Of a stretch of DNA of 64,000 bases, positions 36,808-46,252 are shown piece after piece (positions within the stretch are counted from its first letter, which is position 1; each line of letters opens with the position of its first letter). Source of the DNA: Chitinophagaceae bacterium (GTDB lineage: Bacteria > Bacteroidota > Bacteroidia > Chitinophagales > Chitinophagaceae); assembly GCA_019752295.1 (NCBI GenBank), contig JAIEMK010000026.1, positions 1 through 64,000 of the forward strand. The letters run 5' to 3'. A program made the position numbers and the translations under genes. The notes under the pieces were generated by a model. It saw nothing but the letters and a program-made list of their open reading frames with translations, did not search any database and was not told the origin of the DNA.

Positions 36808-39800
36808 GTGAGATTAAAATCGCTTGAAATAAAAGGATTCAAAAGCTTTGCCGATAAGACTGTGGTTAGTTTTGATGAGGGGATCACCGGAATTATCGGA
36901 CCAAATGGTTGCGGTAAAAGCAATATCATCGATAGTATCCGCTGGGTAATTGGCGAACAAAAGATATCGGCCCTGCGTAGCGAAAATCTGGAAGCTCTGG
37001 TATTTAACGGCAGCAAAACCAGAAGTGCCAGTGGTCTGGCTGAAGTGAGTTTGACTTTCGAAAACACCAAAAACCTTCTGCCAACCGAATTTAGTACGGT
37101 TACGGTTACTCGCCGTTTCTATAAAAATGGGGAGAGCGAATACAGGTTGAATGACGTGACTTGTCGCTTAAAAGACATTCATAACTTGTTTTTGGATACC
37201 GGTGTAAGCACCGACAGCTATGCGATTATCGAATTGGGAATGGTAGACGACATCATCAAAGACAAGGAAAATAGTCGCCGCCGCATGCTGGAACAAGCTG
37301 CAGGAATTACGATCTACAAAACCCGGAAGAAGGAAGCTAAAGCAAAACTGGATGCTACCGAACAGGATCTGGCACGTATCGAAGACTTGCTATTTGAGAT
37401 CAATAATCAGCTCAAAACACTTGAAAATCAAGCAAAAAAGGCTGAAAAATATTTTGAAATCAAGAAAGATTACAAAGAACTTTCTATTGAATTAGCCAAA
37501 GCTTCGTTGGAAGGTTTTAATATCACTTACCATAATCTGAACGAGCAACAGGATCTGGAAATAAATAAAAGGGTTCAGTTAGAAGCCGAGATTGCTACTG
37601 AAGAAGCAGCAATCGAGCAGGAAAAATTGGGCTTTATTGAAAAAGAGAAATCGCTTCAGGCAATGCAGCATGCTTTTAACGACCTGCTGCAGAATTTGCG
37701 TGGAAAAGAGAATGATAAAAATTTGGCTTCTCAGAAATTGCATTATCTGAAAGAGAAGGAAACCGGATTAAAAGAATTTCTGGATAAAGCTACGGGTCAG
37801 TTAAAGACCATTGGCGATTCGATTGAGTATACTCAGTTACAGGTTGGCGAAGAGGAGGCTGGTTTATTGGATCTGCAGGATCGTGCAGAAACCTATAAAA
37901 TGGATCTGGAAGAAAAACGTCGCCTTTTCGACGAACGGAGAACAGGGGTTGATGCATTGAGAGCAGGTTATCAGCAGATTCAACGTAGTCAGTTTGATGC
38001 AGAAAAGAAAGTGGCTGTTGCCGATACCGGTATTCAGAATTTGCAGAGAGCGCAGGCGCAGCAGGTAGACGAAAAGCAGAATAGAACTTATCAGGTTCAG
38101 CAGTTAACGGTAGAGTTGGAAGAAAAAGAAGCGAGCCTTGAAGCTAAGCGCAACGATCTGCAGGCATTACTCGAAGAGCAGGAGAAAACAAAAGAACTGA
38201 TCTTCGAAACGCAGTCGCAGATGGAAGCTTTGCGCAACGAGTTGGCCGAGGAAAGTCGTAAGCTCGATGCCAAGCGCAACGAATTTGCCTTATTAAAAAG
38301 TTTGATCGACTCCATGGAAGGTTATCCAGAGAGCATCAAGTTTCTGCATAAAAATCCAAATTGGAATCATTCGGCGCCGATCTTATCCGATATTATTTAT
38401 GTAACAGAAGCTTATCGCACAGCGGTTGAAAATGTGTTGGAGCCTTATTTGAACTACTATGTTGTAAACGATCTTCAGGAAGGATTGCAGGCCGTTCATT
38501 TGCTGGATGACAATAAAAAAGGGAAAGCCAATTTCTTCCTTCTGGAGAAATTCAATGATATCAAAGTAGAGACCCATCAGCCGGCAAATACCATCAAAGC
38601 ACTGGATGTAATTGAAGTAGATCCGCAGTATCAAAAATTAGCCGAATACCTTTTGGGTAATGTTTATATCGCCGAAAACGAAGACGCTATCATCAACAGT
38701 AATGGTGCTGTTGTGTTGGAAAAGAATGGCAAATACGTAAAAGGAAAATACACACTTACTGGTGGAAGTGTTGGTTTATTTGAAGGTAAAAAAATTGGTC
38801 GTGCAAAGAATCTGGAGAAGCTTCAGGACGAAATTATTTTGCAGGATGCCGTGGTAAATGCGTTGAAAGCCGAGATCAAAATCAAACACAACGATGTAAT
38901 TCTTTATAACGAAAGATTAAAGGATAACGCGATTAAGCAAACTGAGAATGAGATTAATCAACTCACCAACCAGTTGTTTGCTGCACGCAATAAATTCGAA
39001 AACCTGCAACTCGCTCAAACTACCGGACAGCAACGTTTAGAAGATATTGAGCAAAGGTTGCAAGATGAGCAGGAAGCCATTGCAGAAACAAGAGAAGCAT
39101 TAATTGCATTGAACGAGCAACTGAATGCTACTACCGAAGAATTGAAAATGGTGGAGCAGGATTATCAATTGTCTGAACAAGAATACAATTTTGCTTCCGT
39201 TCAATTCAATGAAATCAATTTACAATTAACCCGTCAGCAGAGTAAGATCAACGGATTAAAACAGGAATTGACATTCAAAGAAAATCAGTTGAACGATCTG
39301 CATTATCAGATCGAAGCCAATACCAAACAACTATCAGAAGCTACTGATAATATTTTGGAAAGTGAAAATGCAAAATTGGCTGCAGAGCAGGAGTTGGTTG
39401 AACTGCTCAGAAACAAAGAAACAGAAGAGAAAATATTGAGCGAAGCAGATCAGGCATATTATAACCTTCGAAATATTTTGAATGAAAAGGAAAGTCAGTT
39501 GCGCTTGAAAGTGAAGAGCAAGGAAATGATCGATCATCTTGTTACAGAAATCAAAGACAAGTTGAACGAACTGAAATTGCAACTCGCCGGAATGAAGGAA
39601 AGACTGAGTGTGGAGTTCCGTGTTGAATTAGATGATATCTTAGACCAGCCTAGAGCTACCGAAACCAGTGTGGAAGATTTACAGAACAGTTCCGACAGGA
39701 TGCGCAAGCGTTTGGAAAATATTGGTGAAGTAAATCCTACTGCGATAGAAGCGTATACCGAAATGAAAAAAAGGTATGAGTTTATTTTGGAGCAGAAGAA

Positions 39801-40335
39801 CGATCTGGTAAGTGCGAAAGAAAGTTTGTTGCAAACCATTCAGGAAGTAGAAGCAACAGCCAATCAACAGTTCCTCGATACTTTCAATAAGGTTCGTGAA
39901 AATTTCCAAAAAGTGTTCAAAGCCTTATTTACTGAAGAAGATACTGCCGATATGATTTTGGTGGATCCAACCAATTTGGCCGAAACCGGAATTGATATTG
40001 TAGCTAAGCCAAAAGGCAAGCGCCCTTCATCTATTACACAGTTGAGTGGGGGAGAAAAAACACTTACTGCAACGGCATTGTTATTTGCAATTTATTTAAT
40101 TAAGCCTGCTCCATTCTGTATTCTGGATGAAGTGGATGCTCCTTTGGATGATGCCAACGTGGGTAAGTTTACACAGATGATCAAGAAGTTCAGCGATAAC
40201 TCTCAGTTCATCATTGTAACACATAATAAACAAACCATGAGTTGTGTAGATGTAATTTATGGTGTAACCATGCAGGAGCCCGGAGTAAGTAAACTTGTTC
40301 CGGTTGACTTTAGAAGTCTGGCTACTCAGAATTAA
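36808..40335 (+). CDS. smc: Chromosome segregation protein SMC
   Basis: This 1175-residue condensin ATPase folds and segregates the chromosome. The N-terminal head has Walker A GPNGCGKSNIIDS at about residues 31-43. Two long coiled-coil arms flank a hinge near 510-640 (ENVLEPYLNYYVVNDLQEGL). The C-terminal head has signature LSGGEKTLTA near 1079 and Walker B FCILDEVDAPLDDAN near 1104. The start is GTG 36808 (MRLKSLEIKGFKSFAD), which matches the usual family N-terminus. The 243-base divergent spacer before it is AT-rich. A strong terminator follows. Confidence 0.97.
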   Translation: MRLKSLEIKGFKSFADKTVVSFDEGITGIIGPNGCGKSNIIDSIRWVIGEQKISALRSENLEALVFNGSKTRSASGLAEVSLTFENTKNLLPTEFSTVTVTRRFYKNGESEYRLNDVTCRLKDIHNLFLDTGVSTDSYAIIELGMVDDIIKDKENSRRRMLEQAAGITIYKTRKKEAKAKLDATEQDLARIEDLLFEINNQLKTLENQAKKAEKYFEIKKDYKELSIELAKASLEGFNITYHNLNEQQDLEINKRVQLEAEIATEEAAIEQEKLGFIEKEKSLQAMQHAFNDLLQNLRGKENDKNLASQKLHYLKEKETGLKEFLDKATGQLKTIGDSIEYTQLQVGEEEAGLLDLQDRAETYKMDLEEKRRLFDERRTGVDALRAGYQQIQRSQFDAEKKVAVADTGIQNLQRAQAQQVDEKQNRTYQVQQLTVELEEKEASLEAKRNDLQALLEEQEKTKELIFETQSQMEALRNELAEESRKLDAKRNEFALLKSLIDSMEGYPESIKFLHKNPNWNHSAPILSDIIYVTEAYRTAVENVLEPYLNYYVVNDLQEGLQAVHLLDDNKKGKANFFLLEKFNDIKVETHQPANTIKALDVIEVDPQYQKLAEYLLGNVYIAENEDAIINSNGAVVLEKNGKYVKGKYTLTGGSVGLFEGKKIGRAKNLEKLQDEIILQDAVVNALKAEIKIKHNDVILYNERLKDNAIKQTENEINQLTNQLFAARNKFENLQLAQTTGQQRLEDIEQRLQDEQEAIAETREALIALNEQLNATTEELKMVEQDYQLSEQEYNFASVQFNEINLQLTRQQSKINGLKQELTFKENQLNDLHYQIEANTKQLSEATDNILESENAKLAAEQELVELLRNKETEEKILSEADQAYYNLRNILNEKESQLRLKVKSKEMIDHLVTEIKDKLNELKLQLAGMKERLSVEFRVELDDILDQPRATETSVEDLQNSSDRMRKRLENIGEVNPTAIEAYTEMKKRYEFILEQKNDLVSAKESLLQTIQEVEATANQQFLDTFNKVRENFQKVFKALFTEEDTADMILVDPTNLAETGIDIVAKPKGKRPSSITQLSGGEKTLTATALLFAIYLIKPAPFCILDEVDAPLDDANVGKFTQMIKKFSDNSQFIIVTHNKQTMSCVDVIYGVTMQEPGVSKLVPVDFRSLATQN

Positions 40336-40352
40336 AATAAACAATTTAATTG

Positions 40353-40388
40353 AACGACTTATTGAGGCAACTCGATAAGTCGTTTTTT
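40353..40388 (+). terminator. Terminator after smc
   Basis: A 14-bp stem (40353-40366 with 40371-40384, one G-T pair) closes a GCAA tetraloop of the stable GNRA type. The stem is followed by a T-run to 40388. Confidence 0.9.
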
Positions 40389-40402
40389 ATAAAACCAGTA
40401 GT

Positions 40403-40837
40403 TTGTACAAAGGCATATTTTTTCTTTACCTGATTTGCTTTGGATGCTATATTCTTTTTACGCGTCAGCCCGATTATTTCGACGGCGAAAAAGCGCCTGC
40501 AACTATTGCTTATATTTTAGATAGTGCTACTGGAAAAATGATGCATGTTGCCCGCTTTTCGAATGGCTATAAAACCATTCAAGTAAAAGCCGATTATTAT
40601 TTGCGAAGCTTGAAATCGGGTGATCAACTGGAAGTGATTTATGAAACAGAACACCCCGAAAAAGGCGCTGTATATGCGTTCTGGGGCTATTGGATTGGAT
40701 GGGGTGAGTTGATTGGGTCGGTAGTTTTTTTGTTTGTGAGTTTTCAGGCGGCCGTTGCAATTACAAAAAATCCTACACCCGAAGCATTGAAAGAGCAAAT
40801 GGAATACGAAGCTCCCGACAAACCAAAATATGATTAA
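40403..40837 (+). CDS. Small two-span membrane protein (DUF3592-like)
   Basis: This protein of about 144 residues, read from TTG 40403, has a membrane segment at each end (IFFLYLICFGCYILF; WGELIGSVVFLFVSFQAAVAI). Between them is a beta-rich loop (ATIAYILDSATGKMMHVARF, SLKSGDQLEVIYETEHPEKG) of the DUF3592 type. No ATG is available before residue 46, so the start codon is uncertain. It begins only 15 bases after the smc terminator and its stop overlaps the convergent smpB stop by 3-4 bases. Confidence 0.65.
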   Translation: MYKGIFFLYLICFGCYILFTRQPDYFDGEKAPATIAYILDSATGKMMHVARFSNGYKTIQVKADYYLRSLKSGDQLEVIYETEHPEKGAVYAFWGYWIGWGELIGSVVFLFVSFQAAVAITKNPTPEALKEQMEYEAPDKPKYD

Positions 40838-41277
40838 CGTTTCAGTAAACGCTTGATCTCTTTTTCTACATCACGGCCTTTAATGGTTTCTCTTTTGTCG
40901 TAATTCTTTTTACCACGGCCAATTCCAATTTCTACTTTTACCAAATTTTTATCGGTAAAGAAAACCTTTAAAGGAACAATGGTATAACCCTTGTCTTTCA
41001 TTCGGTTTTGTATTTTTTTCAATTCTCTTTTATTCAACAACAATTTGCGATCATGCACTTCAATATGGTTGTTATCGCTGCCATGCGAATAGGAGGCAAT
41101 GAATAATGCACGTACCCATAATTCGCCTTTGTCGAATAAGCAGAAAGAATCATTAAAACTTACTTTCCCTTCGCGAATAGATTTTACTTCAGTGCCCATC
41201 AATACAATACCGGCTATGAATTTCTCTTCAATAGCGTAATTGAAATAAGCCTGCCTGTTATTCATTTCTTTAGTCAT
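40834..41277 (-). CDS. smpB: SsrA-binding protein
   Basis: This 147-residue protein binds tmRNA and delivers it to stalled ribosomes for trans-translation. It shows the family core NRQAYFNYAIEEKFIAGIVLMGTEVKSIREG, the RNA-binding ELWVRALFIASYSHG and the basic C-terminal tail IGRGKKNYDKRETIKGRDVEKE. The start may be ATG 41277 or ATG 41265. It follows accD by 40 bases. No tmRNA gene is visible in the window. Confidence 0.95.
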   Translation of the reverse strand: MTKEMNNRQAYFNYAIEEKFIAGIVLMGTEVKSIREGKVSFNDSFCLFDKGELWVRALFIASYSHGSDNNHIEVHDRKLLLNKRELKKIQNRMKDKGYTIVPLKVFFTDKNLVKVEIGIGRGKKNYDKRETIKGRDVEKEIKRLLKR

Positions 41278-41317
41278 ACCGGTTGCTTCAACGGGGCAGA
41301 AATATTTAGCAGTGAAT

Positions 41318-42238
41318 TTATTTTCTTAATAAACTTACTACCTGGGCCAGTTTGTCTTTCAGTTTTTTTCTGTCCACAATAAAATCCAGAAAGCCATGGT
41401 CCAATAAAAACTCACTACGCTGAAAACCTTCAGGAAGGTCGCGCTTAATGGTTTCTTTAATAACACGTGGTCCCGCAAAACCAATCAGGGCGCCGGGTTC
41501 AGCGATATTCATATCGCCAAGCATACCAAAGCTGGCAGAGATGCCACCAAATGTGGGATCGGTTAACAGAGATATAAAAGGTAGTTTAGCGTCGCTTAGT
41601 TGCGAGAGTTTTCCGCTGGTCTTTGCCAATTGCATCAAACTAAATGCACTCTCCATCATACGAGCCCCACCACTTTTACTAATCACCAGATAAGGTAATC
41701 GGTGTTCGATGCAGTAGTCGACAGCGCGACTAAATTTTTCGCCCATCACACTTCCCAAAGAACCACCAATGAATTCAAAATCCATACAGGCAATCACAAT
41801 TCCTTCTCCGTTCACAGTGCCTGTTGCCACGCGCATCGAATCTTTTAGATCTGTTTTTGCATGAATGTCGTCGAGCCTTTTTTGGTAGGGTTTCAAATCA
41901 GTAAAACCAAGTGCATCCTTACTTTTGATATTCGCGAAAAGTTCGGTGTATTCTTTATTGTCGAAAAGCACGTCGTAATACTCTTCGCTTCCAATGCGGT
42001 GGTGGTAATTACATTTCGGGCAAACGTATAAATTCTCTTTCAGTTCGGTTGTTGTGCAGATGAAATTACATTCCGGGCATTTGTTCCATAAACCTTCCGG
42101 AGTTTCTTTTTTATCGGCAGTGGAAGTTAGAATCCCTTTTCTGATACGTTTAAACCAACGCGGTTTATTAGCATCGCCACCCTGCGGCTCGTCTCCTGTT
42201 AAATTCAATTCTAAATCTTCTTCACGTTCTTTTTTCAT
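41318..42238 (-). CDS. accD: Acetyl-CoA carboxylase carboxyltransferase subunit beta
   Basis: This 306-residue subunit moves carboxyl from biotin to acetyl-CoA, the first step of fatty-acid synthesis. The N-terminal zinc ribbon has four cysteines (CPECNF and CPKCNYHH, about residues 37-60). The crotonase-like domain has GGSLGSVMGEKFSRAVDYC, ISKSGGARMMES and GGISASFGMLGDM. The start is ATG 42238 (MKKEREEDLELN). smpB follows in the same direction. Confidence 0.95.
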   Translation of the reverse strand: MKKEREEDLELNLTGDEPQGGDANKPRWFKRIRKGILTSTADKKETPEGLWNKCPECNFICTTTELKENLYVCPKCNYHHRIGSEEYYDVLFDNKEYTELFANIKSKDALGFTDLKPYQKRLDDIHAKTDLKDSMRVATGTVNGEGIVIACMDFEFIGGSLGSVMGEKFSRAVDYCIEHRLPYLVISKSGGARMMESAFSLMQLAKTSGKLSQLSDAKLPFISLLTDPTFGGISASFGMLGDMNIAEPGALIGFAGPRVIKETIKRDLPEGFQRSEFLLDHGFLDFIVDRKKLKDKLAQVVSLLRK

Positions 42239-42290
42239 AAAAGCTAGATACAATTGGGGCGGAAAGATAATATTTTTTTAACCATGGGCA

Positions 42291-42324
42291 TAAAAAAACC
42301 GTCCCAAAACCAATTCGGGACGGT
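42291..42324 (-). terminator. Terminator of fbaA
   Basis: ACCGTCCC (42298-42305) pairs with GGGACGGT (42317-42324). The A-run 42292-42298 reads as a U-run on the minus strand, just after the fbaA stop. Confidence 0.85.
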
Positions 42325-42340
42325 GCTTTCTTTTACATGA

Positions 42341-43408
42341 TTATGCGTTTCTATTGATACAGTTAAGATCACCGAAAGCAACTTCCAGACGTTTGATAAA
42401 GGATTCTTCACCTTTACGCAACCAAACGCGTGGGTCGTAATATTTCTTATTGGGTTTTTCAGCGCCTTCAGGATTACCTAATTGGCTCTGTAAATACGCT
42501 TCATTTTTTACATAATACTGCTGAACACCTTCCCAGAATGCCCATTGCATATCGGTATCAATATTCATTTTAATAGCACCATAGCTAATGGCTTCGCGAA
42601 TCTGATTTTGTGGAGAACCGCTACCGCCATGGAATACAAAGTATACAGGCTTTTCTTTGGTACCCAATTGTTTTTGGATATAGTCCTGACTATTTTTCAA
42701 AATCTCGGGGCGCAATTGCACATTACCCGGACTATAAACACCGTGTACATTACCAAAAGCTGCAGCAACTGTAAACAGTTTACCTACTTTGCTTAATTCA
42801 GTATAAGAGTAAGCAACGTGCTGTGGTTGTGTGTACAGTTTATCGTTTTCAACATCGCTGTTATCAACACCGTCTTCTTCTCCACCTGTAACGCCTAATT
42901 CAATTTCAATACTCATTCCCAGTGGCGCCATTCTCTTGTAGAATTCAACAGAAGTTTGGATATTGTACTCTAGGGGTTCTTCAGAAAGATCCAACATATG
43001 AGAACTAAATAGGGGCTGACCTTTTTCTTTTTTGAATTGCTCACCAGCATCAATTAATCCACTGATCCATGGCAACCATTTTTTTGCAGCGTGGTCGGTA
43101 TGCAATACAACCGGAACACCATAATATTTTGCAACCGTGTGTATATGTAATGCTCCTGAAATAGCACCCTGAATATTTGCTTGTAACTGATCGTTAGGCA
43201 TTCCTTTTCCGGCAATAAATTGTGCACCACCGTTTGAGAATTGTATGATAACAGGTGAATTAACTTTTGCTGCTGTTTCCAGTACTGCGTTAATGGTACT
43301 ATGTCCAATGGTATTCACGGCAGGTAATGCAAACTGATTATCTTTTGCATCGTTATAAAGGGCTTCTAATTCGTCACCGAACAATACCCCGGCTCTGTAC
43401 TTTTTCAT
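42341..43408 (-). CDS. fbaA: Class II fructose-bisphosphate aldolase
   Basis: This 355-residue zinc aldolase of glycolysis and gluconeogenesis begins MKKYRAGVLFGDELEALYNDA and has FALPAVNTIGHSTINAVLETA. Its zinc-site and catalytic segments are VVLHTDHAAKKWLPWI, EIELGVTGGEEDGVDN, FGNVHGVYSPGNV, FVFHGGSGSP and MNIDTDMQWA. Its length and the long loop match the class IIA (E. coli FbaA-like) form. It is monocistronic with a clear terminator; the 172 bases before it hold no other gene. Confidence 0.96.
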   Translation of the reverse strand: MKKYRAGVLFGDELEALYNDAKDNQFALPAVNTIGHSTINAVLETAAKVNSPVIIQFSNGGAQFIAGKGMPNDQLQANIQGAISGALHIHTVAKYYGVPVVLHTDHAAKKWLPWISGLIDAGEQFKKEKGQPLFSSHMLDLSEEPLEYNIQTSVEFYKRMAPLGMSIEIELGVTGGEEDGVDNSDVENDKLYTQPQHVAYSYTELSKVGKLFTVAAAFGNVHGVYSPGNVQLRPEILKNSQDYIQKQLGTKEKPVYFVFHGGSGSPQNQIREAISYGAIKMNIDTDMQWAFWEGVQQYYVKNEAYLQSQLGNPEGAEKPNKKYYDPRVWLRKGEESFIKRLEVAFGDLNCINRNA

Positions 43409-43580
43409 AATAACTTCTTATTTTTTTAAATGATGATGTCAAGCTAATTTTAGGTTTGCAATATACATCAGTTAGCCCAAACAGTTGTTAGCTTTTAAGT
43501 GTGCAGCGATTGAATGATGCTGCAATTCACAGCATTGATTTGTATCGCAAAATAGATCGATAAATAGAAGCTGGTATGAT

Positions 43581-44936
43581 TTACTTTGCCAGACTTTGTA
43601 TCACATCGTATTTGGTTACAATGTGAAAATCGCCCTTCTCATCTTTTGCTAAAACAGCACCGTTTTCTTTTGTAATTAAACTACCCAAACGCTCCACCGG
43701 CGTATCAAATGCAACAACAGGATAAGCTGCTTCCATTACACTCGAAACGGTTTCGTTTTTGATTTCAGGATTTCCGAAAACCTTCATGAATAATCCGGTT
43801 TCGCTTAGGGCTCCAATCATTTCACCGTTTTGCATTACCGGAATATGTTCAATATCGTATTTCTTCATCAGTTCTACTGCAGTAGCTACTGTGTCGGTAG
43901 TGTTGATGGTTACTAATCTTTTTGTGGTTCTTCCACTAACGATGTCTTTAAAAGTTTTTACATCCAGAAAACCTCTTTCCATCATCCATTCATCGTTGTA
44001 TATTTTGCCCACATACCTGCTTCCATGGTCATGAAAAATGCAGACTACCACATCTTCTTTTTTCAAATGCTCTTTTAATTGCATCACACCCTGTAAGCAG
44101 CTACCTGCGCTATATCCACAGAACATGCCTTCTTCTTTTGCAATCCTGCGTGCCATCACGGCGCCATCTTTATCGGTTACTTTTTCGAAGCGATCAATCA
44201 CACTCATATCGTAATTGGCAGGAACAAAATCTTCACCGAATCCTTCGCTGATATAGGGATAAACTTCTTTTTGATCTTCTTCGCCTGTTTCGAAAAATTT
44301 CTTTAACAACGAACCATAACTATCAATTGCCCAGATCTGAATATTCGGATTTTTTTCTTTGAGAAAACGTGCAGTACCCACAATGGTACCACCTGTTCCG
44401 GTTGCCACTACAAGGTGTGTAATTTTTCCTTCGGTTTGTTCCCAGATCTCGGGTCCGGTTTGCTCATAATGGGCAAGACGATTTGCAAGGTTATCGTATT
44501 GGTTTACGTACCATGAATTGGGCACTTCGGTTGCCAGTCTTTTTGAAACAGAATAGTAGGAGCGGGGGTCTGAAGGTTCCACGTTTGTGGGGCAAACTAT
44601 TACTTCAGCTCCTACGGCTTTTAGTATATCGGCTTTTTCTTTCGATTGCTTATCGGTAGTAGTAAAAATACATTTGTAGCCTTTTACTACGGCTGCCAGG
44701 GCCAAACCCATTCCGGTATTTCCACTGGTACCTTCAATAATGGTGCCTCCGGGTTTTATTTTTCCTTCCTGCTCAGCCACTTCCAGCATTTTTAAAGCCA
44801 TACGGTCTTTAATGCTGTTGCCAGGATTAAAATATTCAACTTTAGCCAGTACGGTTGCGGGGAGCCCTTTTGTGATTTTGTTGATTTGAATCAACGGCGT
44901 ATTTCCAATTGTTTCCAGGATATTATTCAGCCACAT
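43581..44936 (-). CDS. Cystathionine beta-synthase-type PLP enzyme with CBS pair
   Basis: This 451-residue enzyme has a cysteine-synthase fold with the PLP lysine in NPGNSIKDRMAL near residue 43, the phosphate loop EGTSGNTGMGLAL and VATGTGGTIVGTA. Two C-terminal CBS modules follow (about residues 335-450, TIVNTTDTVATAVELMKKYDI-like and VSSVMEAAYPVVAFDTPVERL). The architecture is that of cystathionine beta-synthase, which joins serine and homocysteine, with CBS modules often binding adenosyl compounds. A cysteine-synthase activity cannot be excluded. A TATCTTTG box lies 21 bases before the start codon. Confidence 0.88.
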   Translation of the reverse strand: MWLNNILETIGNTPLIQINKITKGLPATVLAKVEYFNPGNSIKDRMALKMLEVAEQEGKIKPGGTIIEGTSGNTGMGLALAAVVKGYKCIFTTTDKQSKEKADILKAVGAEVIVCPTNVEPSDPRSYYSVSKRLATEVPNSWYVNQYDNLANRLAHYEQTGPEIWEQTEGKITHLVVATGTGGTIVGTARFLKEKNPNIQIWAIDSYGSLLKKFFETGEEDQKEVYPYISEGFGEDFVPANYDMSVIDRFEKVTDKDGAVMARRIAKEEGMFCGYSAGSCLQGVMQLKEHLKKEDVVVCIFHDHGSRYVGKIYNDEWMMERGFLDVKTFKDIVSGRTTKRLVTINTTDTVATAVELMKKYDIEHIPVMQNGEMIGALSETGLFMKVFGNPEIKNETVSSVMEAAYPVVAFDTPVERLGSLITKENGAVLAKDEKGDFHIVTKYDVIQSLAK

Positions 44937-44956
44937 AAACTAACACTTGTTTGGCG

Positions 44957-44964
44957 CAAAGATA
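44957..44964 (-). promoter_or_regulatory. -7 box before the CBS-type enzyme
   Basis: TATCTTTG on the minus strand is a perfect Bacteroidota -7 element. A TTTTT stretch about 20 bases upstream is only a poor -33 match. Confidence 0.4.
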
Positions 44965-45027
44965 TCGTTTGGCTGGGTAAAAACATCCTGCCGGTTTATT
45001 TTATTCGTAGCAAACCGGATAGCAACC

Positions 45028-45213
45028 TTATAAACTTTTTACGAAGCGAATAACTCCGGTTGTCTGGTGCTGCTGACCCGACATATCGTTTTTGTTTTCT
45101 ACGGTGTTTGTGGTGGTTTCTTTGCGACTATCGTTGTGTAAATAAGCAAAAATGATTGCTGGAACAAAAGCGATAATGGCAATAACCTGTGCGGAGAAGA
45201 TGAACTTTTTCAT
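45028..45213 (-). CDS. Small single-span membrane peptide
   Basis: This 61-residue peptide has one hydrophobic segment (FSAQVIAIIAFVPAIIFAYL, residues 5-24) and a polar tail rich in N, T and Q. I do not recognise a family. A consensus promoter lies just upstream and its leader (CAAAACCAAACACATG) resembles those of the GH20 and GLPGLI genes, which supports it as a real gene. Confidence 0.6.
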   Translation of the reverse strand: MKKFIFSAQVIAIIAFVPAIIFAYLHNDSRKETTTNTVENKNDMSGQQHQTTGVIRFVKSL

Positions 45214-45244
45214 GTGTTTGGTTTTGATTGTTACTTTGATAAAA

Positions 45245-45275
45245 CAAAGATAGAGACAATTTTAGAACTATGCAA
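45245..45275 (-). promoter_or_regulatory. Promoter of the small membrane peptide gene
   Basis: On the minus strand TTG (45273-45275), a 20-base spacer and a perfect TATCTTTG (45245-45252) match the Bacteroidota consensus. The start would be about 25 bases before the ATG. Confidence 0.6.
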
Positions 45276-45623
45276 TACATAATACTGGTTAAAAGACAGT
45301 AATTGCTTAAGCAAAATAATGAGTAATGCTTTGAAATACAGTAAATACAGGCATTTCAGCGAATTCGGTTCATGAAATTTTAAAAATCCCTTTGTGATGA
45401 GTGGTTAAAACCCGTGATAAGCCGGAGAAAAACTGGATTTATATATAATAAACTATTGGAAGGTAATACAATTAGATGTTTACGAGCTTCATGATATGCC
45501 CAACATATAACCAGCATGCAAAAAAATCTGCATACTGGCTTAATGTTGAATTTGAATACTTATAATTGACTTGATAGTTTTTTCATTTAATTGGTAGAAA
45601 AAAATGTAGCCAAGTTTTAAGTC
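45276..45623. other. Non-coding AT-rich spacer
   Basis: No coding frame is supported here. One imperfect hairpin is visible (CCAGCATGCA at 45511-45520 with TGCATACTGG at 45529-45538, one mismatch), without a clear T-run. I see nothing else. Confidence 0.5.
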
Positions 45624-45947
45624 TTACTTTAATTCGGATGAATTAAATATTTTTTTAAAATAGAAAAATTTACCTGTATTCACGATTGTGATATTAATAA
45701 GTGTCCAGCCGGTTTTGTTCATATAATTTAAAATGTCTACGGGATTAGTAAATCTTTCTACTGTTTTTTGTTTAGCTAATAGTGCGGTATCTTTTAAATC
45801 AAAGAATTCAATGCTACCGAAATTAACCGTAGTCTTTAACAATTGATTTGTCGATATTTCACAATATCGTTCAATTGTATGTTGCCCAAATGAACAATAT
45901 GTTAGCGACAATAAAAGTGCAAGAAAAAATATTTTTTTACTTTTCAT
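45624..45947 (-). CDS. Small secreted hypothetical protein
   Basis: This 107-residue protein has a signal peptide (IFFLALLLSLTYCSFGQ, cleavage near residue 22), a mature domain of about 85 residues with SIEFFDLKDTALLAKQKTV and an ending WTLINITIVNTGKFFYFKK. I do not recognise a family. It lies in an AT-rich patch of accessory-looking genes between the CBS-type enzyme and plsX. Confidence 0.6.
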   Translation of the reverse strand: MKSKKIFFLALLLSLTYCSFGQHTIERYCEISTNQLLKTTVNFGSIEFFDLKDTALLAKQKTVERFTNPVDILNYMNKTGWTLINITIVNTGKFFYFKKIFNSSELK

Positions 45948-45992
45948 ATATATTTTTTTTTAATATTTCTCATTACGGTTTATTGAGCTGTG

Positions 45993-46224
45993 CTAATTTT
46001 TTTGGATAATTACTTTTCTAACTTGTCTGATACCTTGAACATTTAGTTCTATGAAATAGAAACCTGGAATTAAGTCTGAAACATTAAATAATCTTGAAAT
46101 GTATCCGCTTGAATTACCTGATATTGTTTTCACGGGATTGACTTCTTGTACTATTTTCAAATATTATGATTAGAGAGAGGCAATAAAATGCCCTGACCAA
46201 AAAAATTGGTTTAAAACTTTTCAT
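45993..46224 (-). pseudogene. Collapsed T9SS cargo gene: start plus C-terminal sorting tail
   Basis: Two joined pieces are readable on the minus strand. From ATG 46224, behind a typical leader, a frame encodes a signal-peptide-like start (MKSFKPIFLVRAFYCLSLII) and stops after 36 codons. Overlapping it in another frame, from about 46164 to the stop at 45993-45995, is a sorting-tail sequence: SRLFNVSDLIPGFYFIELNV followed by QGIRQVRKVIIQKN. That is the pattern of the type A C-terminal sorting domain of the Bacteroidota type IX secretion system. The body of the protein is missing, so an internal deletion with a frame change is the simplest reading. Confidence 0.7.
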
Positions 46225-46252
46225 AGTTTATGGTTTTGGTTAAGAGTTTATT

